Positions 1 through 10,055 of a stretch of 43,384 nt of DNA are shown piece after piece (the stretch's first letter is position 1; every line of letters begins with the position of its first letter). Source of the DNA: Candidatus Altimarinota bacterium (lineage in GTDB: Bacteria > Patescibacteriota > Gracilibacteria > BD1-5 > UBA2023); assembly GCA_014377305.1 (NCBI GenBank), contig JACMPW010000002.1:1-43384 (forward strand), given 5' to 3'. Under the pieces are notes generated by a model that worked only from the letters and a program-made list of their open reading frames with translations, was not told the DNA's origin and did no database searches. Position numbers and translations under genes: made by a program.

Positions 1-612
<612 letters not shown>

Positions 613-669
613 ATATTTTTAATTATAATATATAAAATTTAATTTTTTGCAAATAATATTTATATATGC

Positions 670-933
670 TTATTCGTACTCCTCTGCTTCTTCTACTGCC
701 TCATCCAGGAACTGATTCACAAATCCTCTCATGAGGATCATGATTCCCATACCGATCAGCAGAGAGGCAAATGCACTCAGATTGGAATTATCAGGGAAGA
801 GGTAGTGATCGGCAAGATTCCATATTCCACGCCAGAATAGGATGATCGCTGCACCCATCAGGAACGCTTCGAATCGTTTTCTCCAGAGTTCTGCTCGGGT
901 AGTTTTATGATGGAAAAAATGAAAGAGAGACAT
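670..933 (-). CDS. Small membrane protein, two transmembrane helices
   Basis: An 87-residue protein closing on TAA. Residues 1-22 are basic and cytoplasm-like. Two hydrophobic segments follow at about 24-43 and 55-76, separated by a short polar stretch. The tail is strongly acidic (EAVEEAEEYE). I do not recognise the family. The gene contains no UGA codon. It stands alone on the minus strand, divergent from serS. Confidence 0.7.
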   Translation of the reverse strand: MSLFHFFHHKTTRAELWRKRFEAFLMGAAIILFWRGIWNLADHYLFPDNSNLSAFASLLIGMGIMILMRGFVNQFLDEAVEEAEEYE

Positions 934-1037
934 ATTGGTGGATATTTATGTACTCACTATATCAGATAAAAGATTTTTTTGCAAAAAATGAGAGATTCTC
1001 TATAATCCGATCTATATCCTCTCAATCCACCCAAACT

Positions 1038-2339
1038 ATGATCGATATCAAAATACTCAGGACCAACCAAGAACTCGTCAAAAAGACCCTCCACGATAAG
1101 GTCACCAAGTGAGTCGATCTCGACCGTGTGATCACCCTCGATGCTCTCCGCATCTCTCTCGGACAAGACCTCGATGTCCTACGTATGCGACGCAATGATA
1201 TCTCATCACAGATGGGAAAAGGGAAACCAGAGCCACATCTTCTCGCTGAGGCAAGAGAGATCAAAGAAAAAATCCAAGCACTCGAACCAGAATTCGAAAA
1301 AGTTGAGACAGAGTTCCTTGCGCTCTATAAAAAAATCCCAAATATCCCAACTCTAGATACTCCAGTCGGACTCACCGAAGAGGAGAATGTGATGGTGAAA
1401 CAATGGGGAAAAATCCGTGAATTCGATTTCCCAATCAAGAATCATGCGGAGATCGCAGCAGTTCGAGGATGGATCGACAAGGAACGAGCAGCGAATGTGG
1501 CAGGTTCTCGTTTTGCATACCTCAAGGGAGATCTCGTGAAACTCCAATTCGCCCTCATCCAATGGGTGATGGACTCACTCTCAGATTCAACTGTCCTCGA
1601 CCAGATCATCGCGGAACACTGACTCAAGGTATCAAACAGGCCATTTGTCCCTGTACTTCCCCCATATATGATCAAGACGGCTCCCTACGATGCGATGGAT
1701 CGACTTGAGCCGAGCGAAGACCGCTACAAGATCGAGGGACAAGATCTCTGGCTCCAGGGCTCTGCCGAGCATGTGCTCGGATCTATGCACGCTGGTGAGA
1801 TATTCGCTGAGGTAGATATGCCCGTTCGCTATCTCGGATATGCGACATCATTTCGCGGGGAGGCTGGAACCTACGGGAAAGATATGGAAGGGATCATCCG
1901 TATGCACCAATTCGACAAACTCGAGATGGAGTCATTCTCAACCGCTGAGACCTCTCACGATGAGCATCTCCTCTTCTCAGGTATCCAAGAGTGGCTCATG
2001 CAACAACTCGAGATCCCATATCAGAAGCTCCAGAAGTGTACGTTCGATATCGGAAAACCGAATGCAAAGGGAAGTGATATCGAGGCGTGGCTCCCAGGAC
2101 AACTCAGGTATCGTGAGACACACACTGCTGACTATATGACTGACTATCAGTCTCGTAGACTCCAGACTCGTGTTCGCCGTACATCATGAGATGTCGAGCT
2201 CATCCACACCAACGATGCGACAGCATTCGCCTGCGGACGAGCACTCGTTGCTATCATGGAGAACTATCAGAACGAGGATTGTACCGTCACTGTTCCGAAA
2301 GTACTGATGAATTATATTGGAGGAAAAGAGAGGATATAG
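1038..2339 (+). CDS. serS: Seryl-tRNA synthetase
   Basis: Charges tRNA-Ser with serine in the cytoplasm. The 433-residue length is normal for the family. Residues 1-110 form the N-terminal helical arm that grips the tRNA long variable arm. The class II core follows, with motif 2 (FRGEAGTYGKDMEG then IRMHQFDKLEM) and motif 3 (DYQSRRLQTRVR). The ending NDATAFACGRALVAIMENYQ and VPKVLMNYIGGKERI is characteristic. The start at 1038 restores the conserved beginning MIDIKILRTN; UGA codons at Gly positions (for example VTKG near residue 25, EHG near 195 and TSG near 378) would otherwise split it in three. It is the clearest housekeeping gene in the left part of the window. Confidence 0.97.
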
Positions 2340-2356
2340 TTCTTAATTTATAGAAT

Positions 2357-2590
2357 ATGATCACAATTGCATTTACTAAAATCTGAAGGTGAGCAGTTTC
2401 ATGGTGAGGATTTATGGATGAAAAAAACTGAGAGATTCATCTTATGAAAGAGGTATGAGAGTTTTATCCTTGAATTTGAATTTCAGATATAGATAATGTG
2501 GGAAAGAAAATATTGCGGGAACTGGAGAAAGAGCTATGACCACAAAAAGACTGAGAATGCTTTATGGTTCATTTTGATTGAAAATTATAG
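2357..2590 (+). CDS. Small Gly-rich hypothetical protein, visible only with UGA=Gly
   Basis: A 77-residue frame from ATG 2357 to TAG 2588-2590, with ten in-frame UGA codons; no standard-code ORF finder would report it. The product starts MITIAFTKIGRGAVSWGGF and includes a short acidic and hydrophobic stretch. No signal peptide or membrane helix is evident, and I do not recognise a family. It lies 17 bases after serS and 27 bases before the GNAT gene, so it probably shares their transcript. Being a real gene is supported by the continuous frame and the close fit between neighbours, but the evidence is limited. Confidence 0.5.
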
Positions 2591-2617
2591 AATATATCTT
2601 TTTAAGAAAAATAATCT

Positions 2618-3151
2618 ATGTCCTTCCTTCGCAATCCTCATATCGATCTCACGCAGTCAAAAATAGAAACTGACAGATGCGTACTTGTTCCATTTTCCAC
2701 TGATGGACGAGTAGATATCCGAGAGCTCCAGGAGGAGTTCTGCAAGGCGAACAAGGATCTCTGGGTATGACCATTCTTGCCGAGTTATGAAGAGGAGATT
2801 ATCTGGCTGACATGAGTGGAAAAAGATATTGCAAACCGAGAACTGTTTGAGAATTTCATCCTCGATAAAAATACATGAAGTTTCATCTGATGTATAGGAG
2901 TGAATCGTCCTGAAGAACATCGCATGAATATCTGACTCTGGATCCGAGAATCTGAACAAGGTAAGTGATATGGAACTGAGGTGTATGTGGCGATGCTCGA
3001 CTGGGCTCGTGAACATACGATATATGGTCACCTCAAGCACTCACTCACACCTGAGAATATATGAAGTCGCAAACTCGCAGAGAGATTCGGTGGGATTTTG
3101 CAAGTAGAGAAGACAGAGAGTGGTCATAATATATATCATATTCCTCTCTAG
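2618..3151 (+). CDS. GNAT-family N-acetyltransferase, RimJ/RimL-like
   Basis: A 177-residue acyltransferase that would move acetyl from acetyl-CoA to an amine, possibly a protein N-terminus or small molecule. The fold is seen in the order expected for GNAT: substrate part (residues 20-80), then GSFIGCIGVNRPEEHRMNIGLWI (strands 2-4), the CoA-binding motif A around SEQGKGYGTEVYVAML (Q/R-x-x-G-x-G/A), and the NIGSRKLAERFGG helix typical of RimJ/RimL members. UGA codes for the second glycine of the QGKGYG loop. The exact substrate cannot be told. It follows serS and the 77-residue protein closely. Confidence 0.85.
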
Positions 3152-3223
3152 TTCTTTGTCTTCGTATTTTCTTTGCTATCTCGAGTGATCGATATAGTAT
3201 GAGAGTTCACTAATCCTCATACC

Positions 3224-3700
3224 ATGATCATCAGATATAGTCTCATCGCAGCTCTCCTCACTCTCTCATCATGTTCCTACTGAGTGAGTACGCCGACGCA
3301 ACCAGTTGTCACTCCGCCAGTCGCCACAGGGACAGTAGTGCAACCGCCACCGACGAATATAGCAACAGGCTCTACAGATGAGTATAGGCTCTCATTCACG
3401 AATACAAATACAGGTATGGTCACAGTGCATCATACCACTGGGGTCAAGACTCATGTATACTTCGTCAACACGGATGCGAAGACAGCACATGTCGTCGTGA
3501 CATTCCCAGCGGGTACACAGGGCAATCTCCGCTGGTCTCAGGTCGTCATGCCTGATGGGACGATGGATGGGCCATTCTGACAGGATACGAACTACAACCT
3601 CGCACAGACTGGATCATATGAACTGATATTCCATGAGAATATGATGTCCGGAGATCCATGGACGGGAGATGCATGGATCATGATCACACTGCAAAAATAG
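3224..3700 (+). CDS. Secreted lipoprotein, unknown function
   Basis: A 158-residue protein with a type II signal: MIIRYSLIAALLTLSSC, the Cys at 17 being the lipidation site (LSSC lipobox). A Pro/Thr-rich linker follows (residues 20-45), then about 105 residues that look like a single beta-rich domain (EYRLSFTNT, THVYFVNTD, AHVVVTFPAG, SYELIFHEN). No catalytic motif is recognised. The Met-rich stretch near ENMMSG is notable but short. It is probably membrane anchored and faces outward. A strong hairpin terminator follows the stop. Confidence 0.75.
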
Positions 3701-3706
3701 ATACTA

Positions 3707-3754
3707 AAATATATAAAAATTCCGAGTCTGCTGACTTGGGATTTTTATATATTT
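3707..3754. terminator. Hairpin terminator between convergent genes
   Basis: A 14-bp perfect AT stem (AAATATATAAAAAT with its complement at 3741-3754) is continued inward by a GC-containing stem (CCGAGTC/GACTTGG) around a TGCT loop. It sits between the lipoprotein stop (3700) and the stop of the minus-strand PhnA-like gene (3761), so it can serve both directions. Confidence 0.8.
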
Positions 3755-3760
3755 CAATAG

Positions 3761-3988
3761 TTAGTCCACCTTTTTCATGAAGCAGGTCTTGAGTACGAGT
3801 CCCTTGATCTCCGGAGTATTCGCACTGATCTCCTCTATATCATCGGTGAGACGGATATTTTTGACTTTGGTTCCTTTGTTGAGAGAGATCTTGGTTCACC
3901 GTACATCGAGTTGTTGAGTGAGCTGGACAGTATCTCCAGATGAGAGGGTATTTCCGAATGCATCGACAGTGATGAGTTCTTCTGACAT
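3761..3988 (-). CDS. PhnA/YjdM-like C-terminal domain protein
   Basis: A 75-residue protein matching the C-terminal domain of PhnA/YjdM: DAFGNTLSSGDTVQLTQQLDVRG, then TKISLNKGTKVKNIRL and GLVLKTCFMKKVD. Full PhnA proteins carry an N-terminal zinc ribbon that is absent here. Despite the old name, the family is no longer thought to cleave phosphonoacetate, and its role is unclear. One UGA codon gives the Gly of DVRG. It lies downstream of the alkyltransferase gene on the same strand. Confidence 0.8.
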
Positions 3989-4273
3989 AGATATTATTGG
4001 TTATGATTATAGTATTTTTATTATTTCCGAGTCCATTCCCATTTACTTTTTCTTCTGTACTTTTGTAACCAAAAGTACCAAAAGTTCTTCTTTTTCGTTT
4101 GTTCGTTTTGGATTCTGTGAACGATTGGTTTTCTAAAATTCCAAACTAAGGTACATTCGGAATTTTCAAGAAAACTACATCGACAGAATCGAAAAACTCT
4201 CAAAAACAAAGAAGCAAAATGGGGCAAGTAAAAACAGAAGCAACTGGGACGAGAAAGACACAAGTAGACGAAT
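3989..4273. other. Gene-free stretch with nested inverted repeats
   Basis: No convincing gene is seen between the alkyltransferase stop and the PhnA-like start. At 4057-4078 a perfect hairpin has arms GTACTTTTG/CAAAAGTAC around TAAC. At 4087-4214 a longer imperfect inverted repeat has several matching blocks: CTTCTTT (4087-4093) with AAAGAAG (4208-4214), GATTCTGT (4111-4118) with ACAGAATC (4183-4190), and GGTTTTCTAAAATTCC (4127-4142) with 4159-4175. This could be a structured leader or trailer RNA, or a small non-autonomous element. Confidence 0.6.
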
Positions 4274-4765
4274 TTATCTGTGTTTTTTCTCGTGCTCGAG
4301 GAGCCACACCTTCCGCTCCATCCCACCACCATATCCGACGAGTCGGCCACTTGCACCGATGACGCGATGACAGGGGATGATGATGACGATACGATTGTTG
4401 TGATTGGCTCCGCCGATAGCTCTGACAGCTTTTGGACGAGAGATCATTTTCGCTTGTTCGCCGTAGCTGCGAGTCTCGCCGTATGGGATCGCTTGGAGTC
4501 ACTTCCAGGCGTCTTTCTGGAAATCAGTACCATCGACTGCGAGTGGGATATCGAACTGTTTTCTCGTTCACTCGAAATATTCTCCGAGTTCTTGCTCTAT
4601 CTTTTTGAGGAGAATATTTGTTTCTGATGTTGCATCTGGGAATCGGACAAGCTTCTCTGTGAATTCATCACTATCTGCGAACTCGAGCATCACGAGATGA
4701 TCGTCACTCGCTATAGCCACGAGATCACCGATTGGAGATGAGATGATGGTTTGATAGAGTTGCAT
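4274..4765 (-). CDS. ogt: Methylated-DNA-[protein]-cysteine S-methyltransferase
   Basis: Repairs O6-alkylguanine by moving the alkyl group to its own cysteine in a single-turnover reaction. The 163-residue protein has the complete C-terminal core: DFQKDAWKGLQAIPYGETRSYG, PKAVRAIGGANHNNR, the active-site PCHRV with Cys132, and GRLVGYGGGMERKVWLLEHE. The start at 4765 (MQLYQTIISSPIGDL) matches the usual N-terminus of Ogt proteins; the frame stays open further upstream but without similarity. UGA encodes Gly66 and Gly89. It precedes the PhnA-like gene on the same strand, 285 bases away. Confidence 0.95.
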
Positions 4766-4868
4766 ATTGAGATGAGTATATCCAATATTGAGATTTTTAC
4801 CATCAAAAATCCGCACAAATATATGAAAATATTATGAGTTTTTTATGCGAGCATCTTGCTCTCTATTT

Positions 4869-5102
4869 CTACTTTTTCGAGATTATTTTTGTAGACCTAT
4901 CATCAGTATTCTCTTGAAAATCTGGAAAGAGTGCATCCCATTGAGACCATGGACTCCACCAGTCTCCGAGATATGCTCGAGACAAATATTCAGGATTCTG
5001 ATCAAAGAACTCTCGATAACTCGTATAGTCATCGAAATCTTTCTGCAATGTATGTGCTTTCCCATTCACATTCGAACTGGAGACCACGCGTCATTTGAAC
5101 AT
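4869..5102 (-). CDS. Small hypothetical protein
   Basis: A 77-residue frame from ATG 5102 to TAG at 4869-4871, with one UGA near the start (MFKGRV). It is rich in aromatic and acidic residues (DYTSYREFF, YLGDWWSPWSQWDALFPDF) and has no signal or membrane segment. I do not recognise a family. It lies between the alkyltransferase and the divergent helicase gene. A start a few codons downstream, at the GTG reading VVSSSN, is possible. Confidence 0.5.
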
Positions 5103-5251
5103 AGTATGAAGAGTTAGATTTTGAAATAACCAAACCTCACATGGTAGGTAGAAATATTATATCTTTCAAAAATAAAAGAAAAAGAAAAATTGAGGACAAA
5201 AGTATTCATATTTTTTATTGTTTTTCACCCCCTTTTCTATACACTCTCCCT

Positions 5252-6961
5252 ATGACTCAAGATCAAGCGTACGACATACTCACGATGGGACACAATGTGT
5301 TCCTCACGGGAGCAGCAGGGACGGGCAAGACCTATCTGATAAACCGATTCATCCGACATGCTCGTGAACACGGAATCACCATAGCGGTCACTGCATCGAC
5401 TGGGATAGCGGCGACACATATCGGAGGGATGACGATCCACTCATGGTCGGGGATGGGTATCCGAGATACGCTCACGGATGAGGATATCGATGTGATCGTA
5501 TCGCGTGAGTACCTCGCGAAGCGGTTCGCCAAGACGAATATATTGATCATCGATGAGATCTCGATGCTCTCGGGAGTGTTTCTCGCGAATCTGGATCGAC
5601 TCCTCAGGTCGACTCGTTTTTCTCAGGAGCCATTCGGAGGGATTCAGGTCGTACTTGTTGGGGACTTTTTCCAGTTGCCACCAGTGTCTCGTGGGAGTGA
5701 TGTCGAGTTTGCATTCGAGCATCCATCGTGGCGTACCTATCGTCTTGCAATCTGTGTGTTGGATGTGCAGTATAGACAAGGAGAGGATCCACTTCTCACG
5801 ATCCTCAACGAGATCCGCTCTGGGGATATGAGTCAGGAGTCTTTTTCGCTCCTTGATCGTCGCAATATTCCTGTTGATACCGAGGATCATACCGAGCTCT
5901 TCACTCGCAACATATCCGTTGATACCTATAACACGCAGAGGCTCAACGCGATCCACGACGATACATTCGTCTTCGAGATGCAGTCAAAGTGAGCCGAGAA
6001 ACTGGTAGAGGCTCTCAAAAAATGATGCCTCGCACCAGAGACTCTCATCCTCAAAAAATGAGCTCGAGTGATGTTCGTGAAGAACAACTTCGAGGCATGA
6101 TATGTGAATGGCTCGATCGGACATGTGGTCGGCAAGTATGAGAGCCTGCCGATCGTCGAGCTCACCGATGGGACTCGTATCATCGCGGATCATATGGACT
6201 GGTCGATCGAGGAAAATGGCAAGGTCAAGGCTACTATCCTGCAGATCCCACTCCGACTTGCCTGGGCGATCACTGTCCACAAGTCGCAGGGGATGACCCT
6301 CGATACCGCTGTCATGGATCTCAGTGATGCATTTGTCCGAGGACAGGGATATGTCGCTCTCTCTCGTGTCCGCTCACTCAACGGATTGATACTCAGAGGA
6401 TACAATCCAATAGCCCTCCAGATTGACTCACGAGTTCGTGACTATGATGAGATACTCAGGGCAACCTCAGCTGCTGTGATCGAGAGACTCGCTCAGATAT
6501 CTGAGAGTGAAAAAGAAACTAAGATAGAAACCGCGATCAAAAAACTCTGAGGCATCCTACAAAAAATTGATCTCGACTTCGTAGATCCCAAGCGAGCAAA
6601 GCTCGCAACTCATGAAGAGACTTACTCGCTGATTCAGTCTGGGAAGTCACTTGATGATATTGCGGAGATTCGCAATATCAAAATATCGACTATATTCTCC
6701 CACATCGAGAAACTCACTGAAGAGGGAAAGATCATTGATCTCACTTCTCACAGACCAGATGACAGTCATCGACTATCCGATATCCACCGAGCGTTCGTAG
6801 AGGTCGGTACCCTCTCACTCTCTCCCATTCGTGAGTTTCTCGTCAGTCTCCATGACGAGGATTATACCTATGATGAACTGCGTATGGCTCGACTGTTTCT
6901 TTCCATATCGGATCGAGCAAAGATCGAAGAGCAAATGCTCTATGAGAGTGAATGAATATAA
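5252..6961 (+). CDS. PIF1-family DNA helicase with C-terminal HTH domain
   Basis: ATP-dependent 5'-3' DNA helicase (superfamily 1B). Of 569 residues, the first ~410 form the motor: Walker A GAAGTGKT (20-27), motif Ia TASTGIAATHIGG, Walker B with DE at 101-102, motif III VLVGDFFQLPPV, then a UvrD_C_2-type end with ITVHKSQGMTLD and YVALSRVRSLNGL. Residues about 440-500 (HEETYSLIQSGKSLDDIAEI) look like the HTH_40 winged helix seen in bacterial PIF1 and RecQ proteins. UGA replaces Gly at six or more places, including NFEAGYVNG. It divergently neighbours the 77-residue protein. It may act on replication barriers or structured DNA, as in the family; that is inference. Confidence 0.92.
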
Positions 6962-7012
6962 AAAAGCTCTAATATAGAATGAACGAGTCACTCATTTATT
7001 TTTTACTGATTT

Positions 7013-8413
7013 ATGCATACCAAGATTCTTTCGACAATGATTCGACTCATCCTTTCTTGTCGATATAGAGTTGTGATCAAAAATATCGATGTTTTTGATG
7101 TTCCAGAGTCAATTTTGATACTTTCCAATCATCCAGCCTTCATTGACCCGATCATATTGCTCTCATATTTGAGTAAAAAGAAGGATATTTCACCAGTGAT
7201 CACTCATAAATATAGTCAGATATTTGGTATAAGTACTATTCTATCTTGGATACAGGCCATTATTGTACCCATTATTGATGATGCTCTCTCAAAAAATACT
7301 GTAGCACAAGTAGTTCTTACCATCAATAGATCTCTCAAAGACCAAAAAAATATACTTCTATATCCTGCCTGAAAAATCTATAGTCAATGATTTGAGTCAA
7401 TTCTTGGAAAAAGAATGGCCTATGACATTATTAGTTGATTGGATTCAAATGCTCGAGTTATTTTTGTTCATACTACCTGACTCTGGTGAAGTATATGGTC
7501 AAAATCGTATACAGGAGAAAATCCGAAAATATGAACAATATTCCTTCGTTCATTATACTTTCTTTTCATAAACCTCTTCTTTCTGATACCCAAACGAGAG
7601 GTTTCGATCGAGTGTGATGATATCACGGATATAATCAGGGAATGGAGTAGGGAAGATCTTCCAATATTTAACCAGAAACTGGAAGACTTTTATAATAAAA
7701 ATGGAGCTGAATTATGTAATTATATTCCTCATTATTTTTTCTATGATGATACTGCAAATAAGATTGAACCAAAAAATATCGTCGGATCTCTCAGTGAAAT
7801 GCAGAAATCTTGAATAGAAGATGCAATTTTCCAGCCAGAAACCGTGTTTCGAGTACATGATATCATCGCCACCATAAAATGAATTCATCCTTCAACTCTA
7901 ACGCTCCATACGCATCTCCTCCTCGATTTGCAGATGGATTCATTGGATATGATGGAACTCAGTACTATTGTCCACAGCCAATTCCCAAATGCTTCAAATC
8001 CTGAATTACAAACCTTAAGATATATATCAGATATTGCATATATGGCATCTTGAGGTCAACTTATACCGGATGATACTACCCTACTTTTGAATGATCAAGC
8101 CTATTCACTCAGGCAGTACATAAATAATGCTTGATATAGAGACATTGGTTTTCTCTTTCCAGAACAACTTATTTCAGTCCTGAAATCCGAATTTCAAGAA
8201 AGAAATGCAAGAGTCATCGAGTTGACCCTTGAGTGAGGAGAAGAGGAATTTTTCAGACAGTACCATACGATAACGACCAAGGTTATTGTTACGAGTTATA
8301 TATATTATCGTGAGCTCAGACATCCTTGGCTTGCTAAGTATGAGGAGAATTTTATCTTTATCGAAGATATTCCTAGGAGATCTCGCATCTTTTCGAGGAT
8401 TCTTGGATGATAA
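7013..8413 (+). CDS. Fused lysophospholipid-type acyltransferase and acyl carrier protein
   Basis: 466 residues with two recognisable parts. Residues 1-200 are a PlsC/LPLAT-type acyltransferase: NHPAFID carries the HX4D motif (His40, Asp45), YPAGKIYSQG (117-126) takes the place of the usual FPEGxR motif, and RVIFVHTTGLWGS is typical of a bacterial subgroup. Residues about 270-350 form an acyl carrier domain with DSL (Ser310) as the predicted 4'-phosphopantetheine site (LQMDSLDMMEL). The rest of the C-terminus (~375-466) is unassigned. Twelve UGA codons are read as Gly. It heads a nine-gene operon that also carries a phosphopantetheinyl transferase, a condensing enzyme and an acyl ligase, so it probably holds and transfers an acyl chain at the membrane. 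Confidence 0.85.
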
Positions 8414-8420
8414 ATGAAGT

Positions 8421-9515
8421 ATGTTTGGATTGCTTTTCTCATATATTTCATATACTTGCAAGTATACTAACTCACCCAATATGCTTTTCTCATATTTTTC
8501 TCGTGAATTGACACAGCAGGCTCTCGTCTTTGAGATATTTGCTGGTATTTCTCTCCTGTGTATCATCTATTATGGTGTGAAACACTATCGTTTCTTTTTT
8601 TGGCGTTTCTTTGCCCTTGCATTCGGAGTATTTTGTTTTGAGGGGCTCACATGAGCTATGTGGAATAACGCTCATCTTGGGAATCTTGCGTATATCCATA
8701 ATGATGTCAGCTGGGTGATGACCCTTATTTGGACAGGATTGATATTTTTGAACAAGTTTCTCTATGAGAGCATCTGTCAATCAAAGACTCTCATAAAAGA
8801 ATTTGCTTATGTAACCCTTGGTTCTAGTATTCTCTGATGGATCACCCTTACGATTCTAAAAATGATAGATATTTTTTCATATTCTATCACTATGGAATCA
8901 TATGTATCGTCATCAGTAAATATTTTTTGAATACCAGTCGAAGCTATAATATACTTCCCTGTATTTATCTTCACATCATATACATTCTATAAATATTGGG
9001 AACTCGCTATGTATGATAGGCACCTTTTTTCTCACTATAGTATTTCACTGAAAAAAGATATAGTCATCAGTGCATGTACTATCCTCCTTATAGGCTATTT
9101 GATGCATCCTCTTTTGCAGATGACCCTATGATCTACCTTTGTACTTGTTATAGTATATCTAGTAGGACTTATGTTTACGAGTTTCATGGTTGGTCAGATC
9201 AAGGATGTTCCACTTTTTCAGAGATATATTGCTGGTATATTTGTATTATCTATGTTTGGTATGATTATCGTGAGCCTGATGATGGATCATAGTATGATAT
9301 CTCTATCTCAGTCGATCAAGGATACACATACAGTCAATACTGTATTGGTACCATGACTCTCTATCTCTGATGTTGAGTTCGTTGGGATCGTCTTGTTTTC
9401 TTGTCTTTTGATAGCTATAGTGAGATACTTCAAGATCGTTACTGATAATAGCAATATCAAGCTCGATGATAAGAAAATGACATTCCAAGGATGGAAGAGT
9501 TTACTGATAAAATAG
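8421..9515 (+). CDS. Polytopic membrane protein of the acyl-carrier cluster
   Basis: 364 residues with about nine hydrophobic segments (for example IFAGISLLCIIYYGV, VSWVMTLIWTGLIFL, ILLIGYLMHPLL, RYIAGIFVLSMFGMII). I recognise no family or catalytic motif; it could be a transporter or a membrane-embedded enzyme. It begins seven bases after the acyltransferase-ACP gene. A competing ATG at 8414 is rejected because its frame stops after 18 codons. Five UGA codons are in frame. Strongly AT-rich codon use (ATA, TTT, TAT), like the rest of this operon. Confidence 0.7.
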
Positions 9516-9548
9516 TGTATAGTTTTTATATAAGTTAACCACAATCCT

Positions 9549-9782
9549 ATGGCAACTGTTTTCCCACTGGTTCTTATATTATATGTTGCATTATGACTAA
9601 TATCTTTAGGTAAGAACAATTCAACTCTTTGAAAGGTTTTTATGAAATTTCTATTTCTTGCTGGTATGTTGTTTGTGGCAGGATTTGTATTTTTGATATT
9701 TATCGATAGTAACACATTCATTGCCATATCTTCTGCCACACTCATTTTATGAACATCACTTTGGAGAGCATTTAAGTGGTAA
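9549..9782 (+). CDS. Small membrane protein, paralogue of the next gene
   Basis: 77 residues with an N-terminal hydrophobic segment (MATVFPLVLILYVALGLISLG), a short basic loop and two further hydrophobic stretches. The part GKVFMKFLFLAGMLFVAGFVFL and ILGTSLWRAFKW can be aligned with GKRIMKFIFLGGMLMLAGTVFVG and ILGHRMTYNW in the following protein, so the two look like a tandem duplication. Three UGA codons are in frame. No family is recognised. It probably acts in the membrane with the other cluster products. Confidence 0.6.
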
Positions 9783-9786
9783 TGAT

Positions 9787-10053
9787 GTGATTGAAGGATG
9801 AATTTTATACCCCTTTTTTATTTATATGCTTTTTTTCTTATTCGTGCTTATCATTTTTATCCCATATTTTTCACCAGCTTTCATTGGTAATCAGACTATA
9901 TGAAAGCGTATTATGAAGTTTATTTTTCTCTGAGGGATGCTGATGCTCGCTGGTACTGTATTCGTTGGATTATTTGATATATTCTTTCCACTATCATTCA
10001 TACTAGCTCCTGGTATACTCATCCTATGACATCGTATGACTTATAATTGGTAG
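9787..10053 (+). CDS. Small membrane protein, paralogue of the previous gene
   Basis: About 88 residues, three hydrophobic segments, closing on TAG at 10051-10053. No ATG lies near the 5' end in this frame; GTG 9787 is chosen because it starts four bases after the previous stop and keeps the first hydrophobic segment, while ATG 9826 is an alternative that shortens it. The second half is similar to the previous protein. Four UGA codons are in frame. The role is unknown. Confidence 0.55.
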
Positions 10054-10055
10054 AT

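Noticed and set aside
1128-2189. Two or more separate ORFs looking like a broken serS
   Set aside because: The breaks are all TGA at glycine positions; the protein is full length and every motif is intact, so it is not a pseudogene.
4021-4502. Overlapping minus-strand ORFs of 100-111 residues across the intergenic inverted repeat
   Set aside because: One runs out of frame over the alkyltransferase C-terminus and both cross the inverted repeat; composition is not protein-like.
5441-5956. 171-residue minus-strand ORF
   Set aside because: Antisense to the helicase motor domain.
8414-8470. ATG directly after the acyltransferase-ACP stop as start of the next gene
   Set aside because: Its frame reaches TAA after 18 codons; the ATG at 8421 in another frame opens the 364-residue membrane protein.
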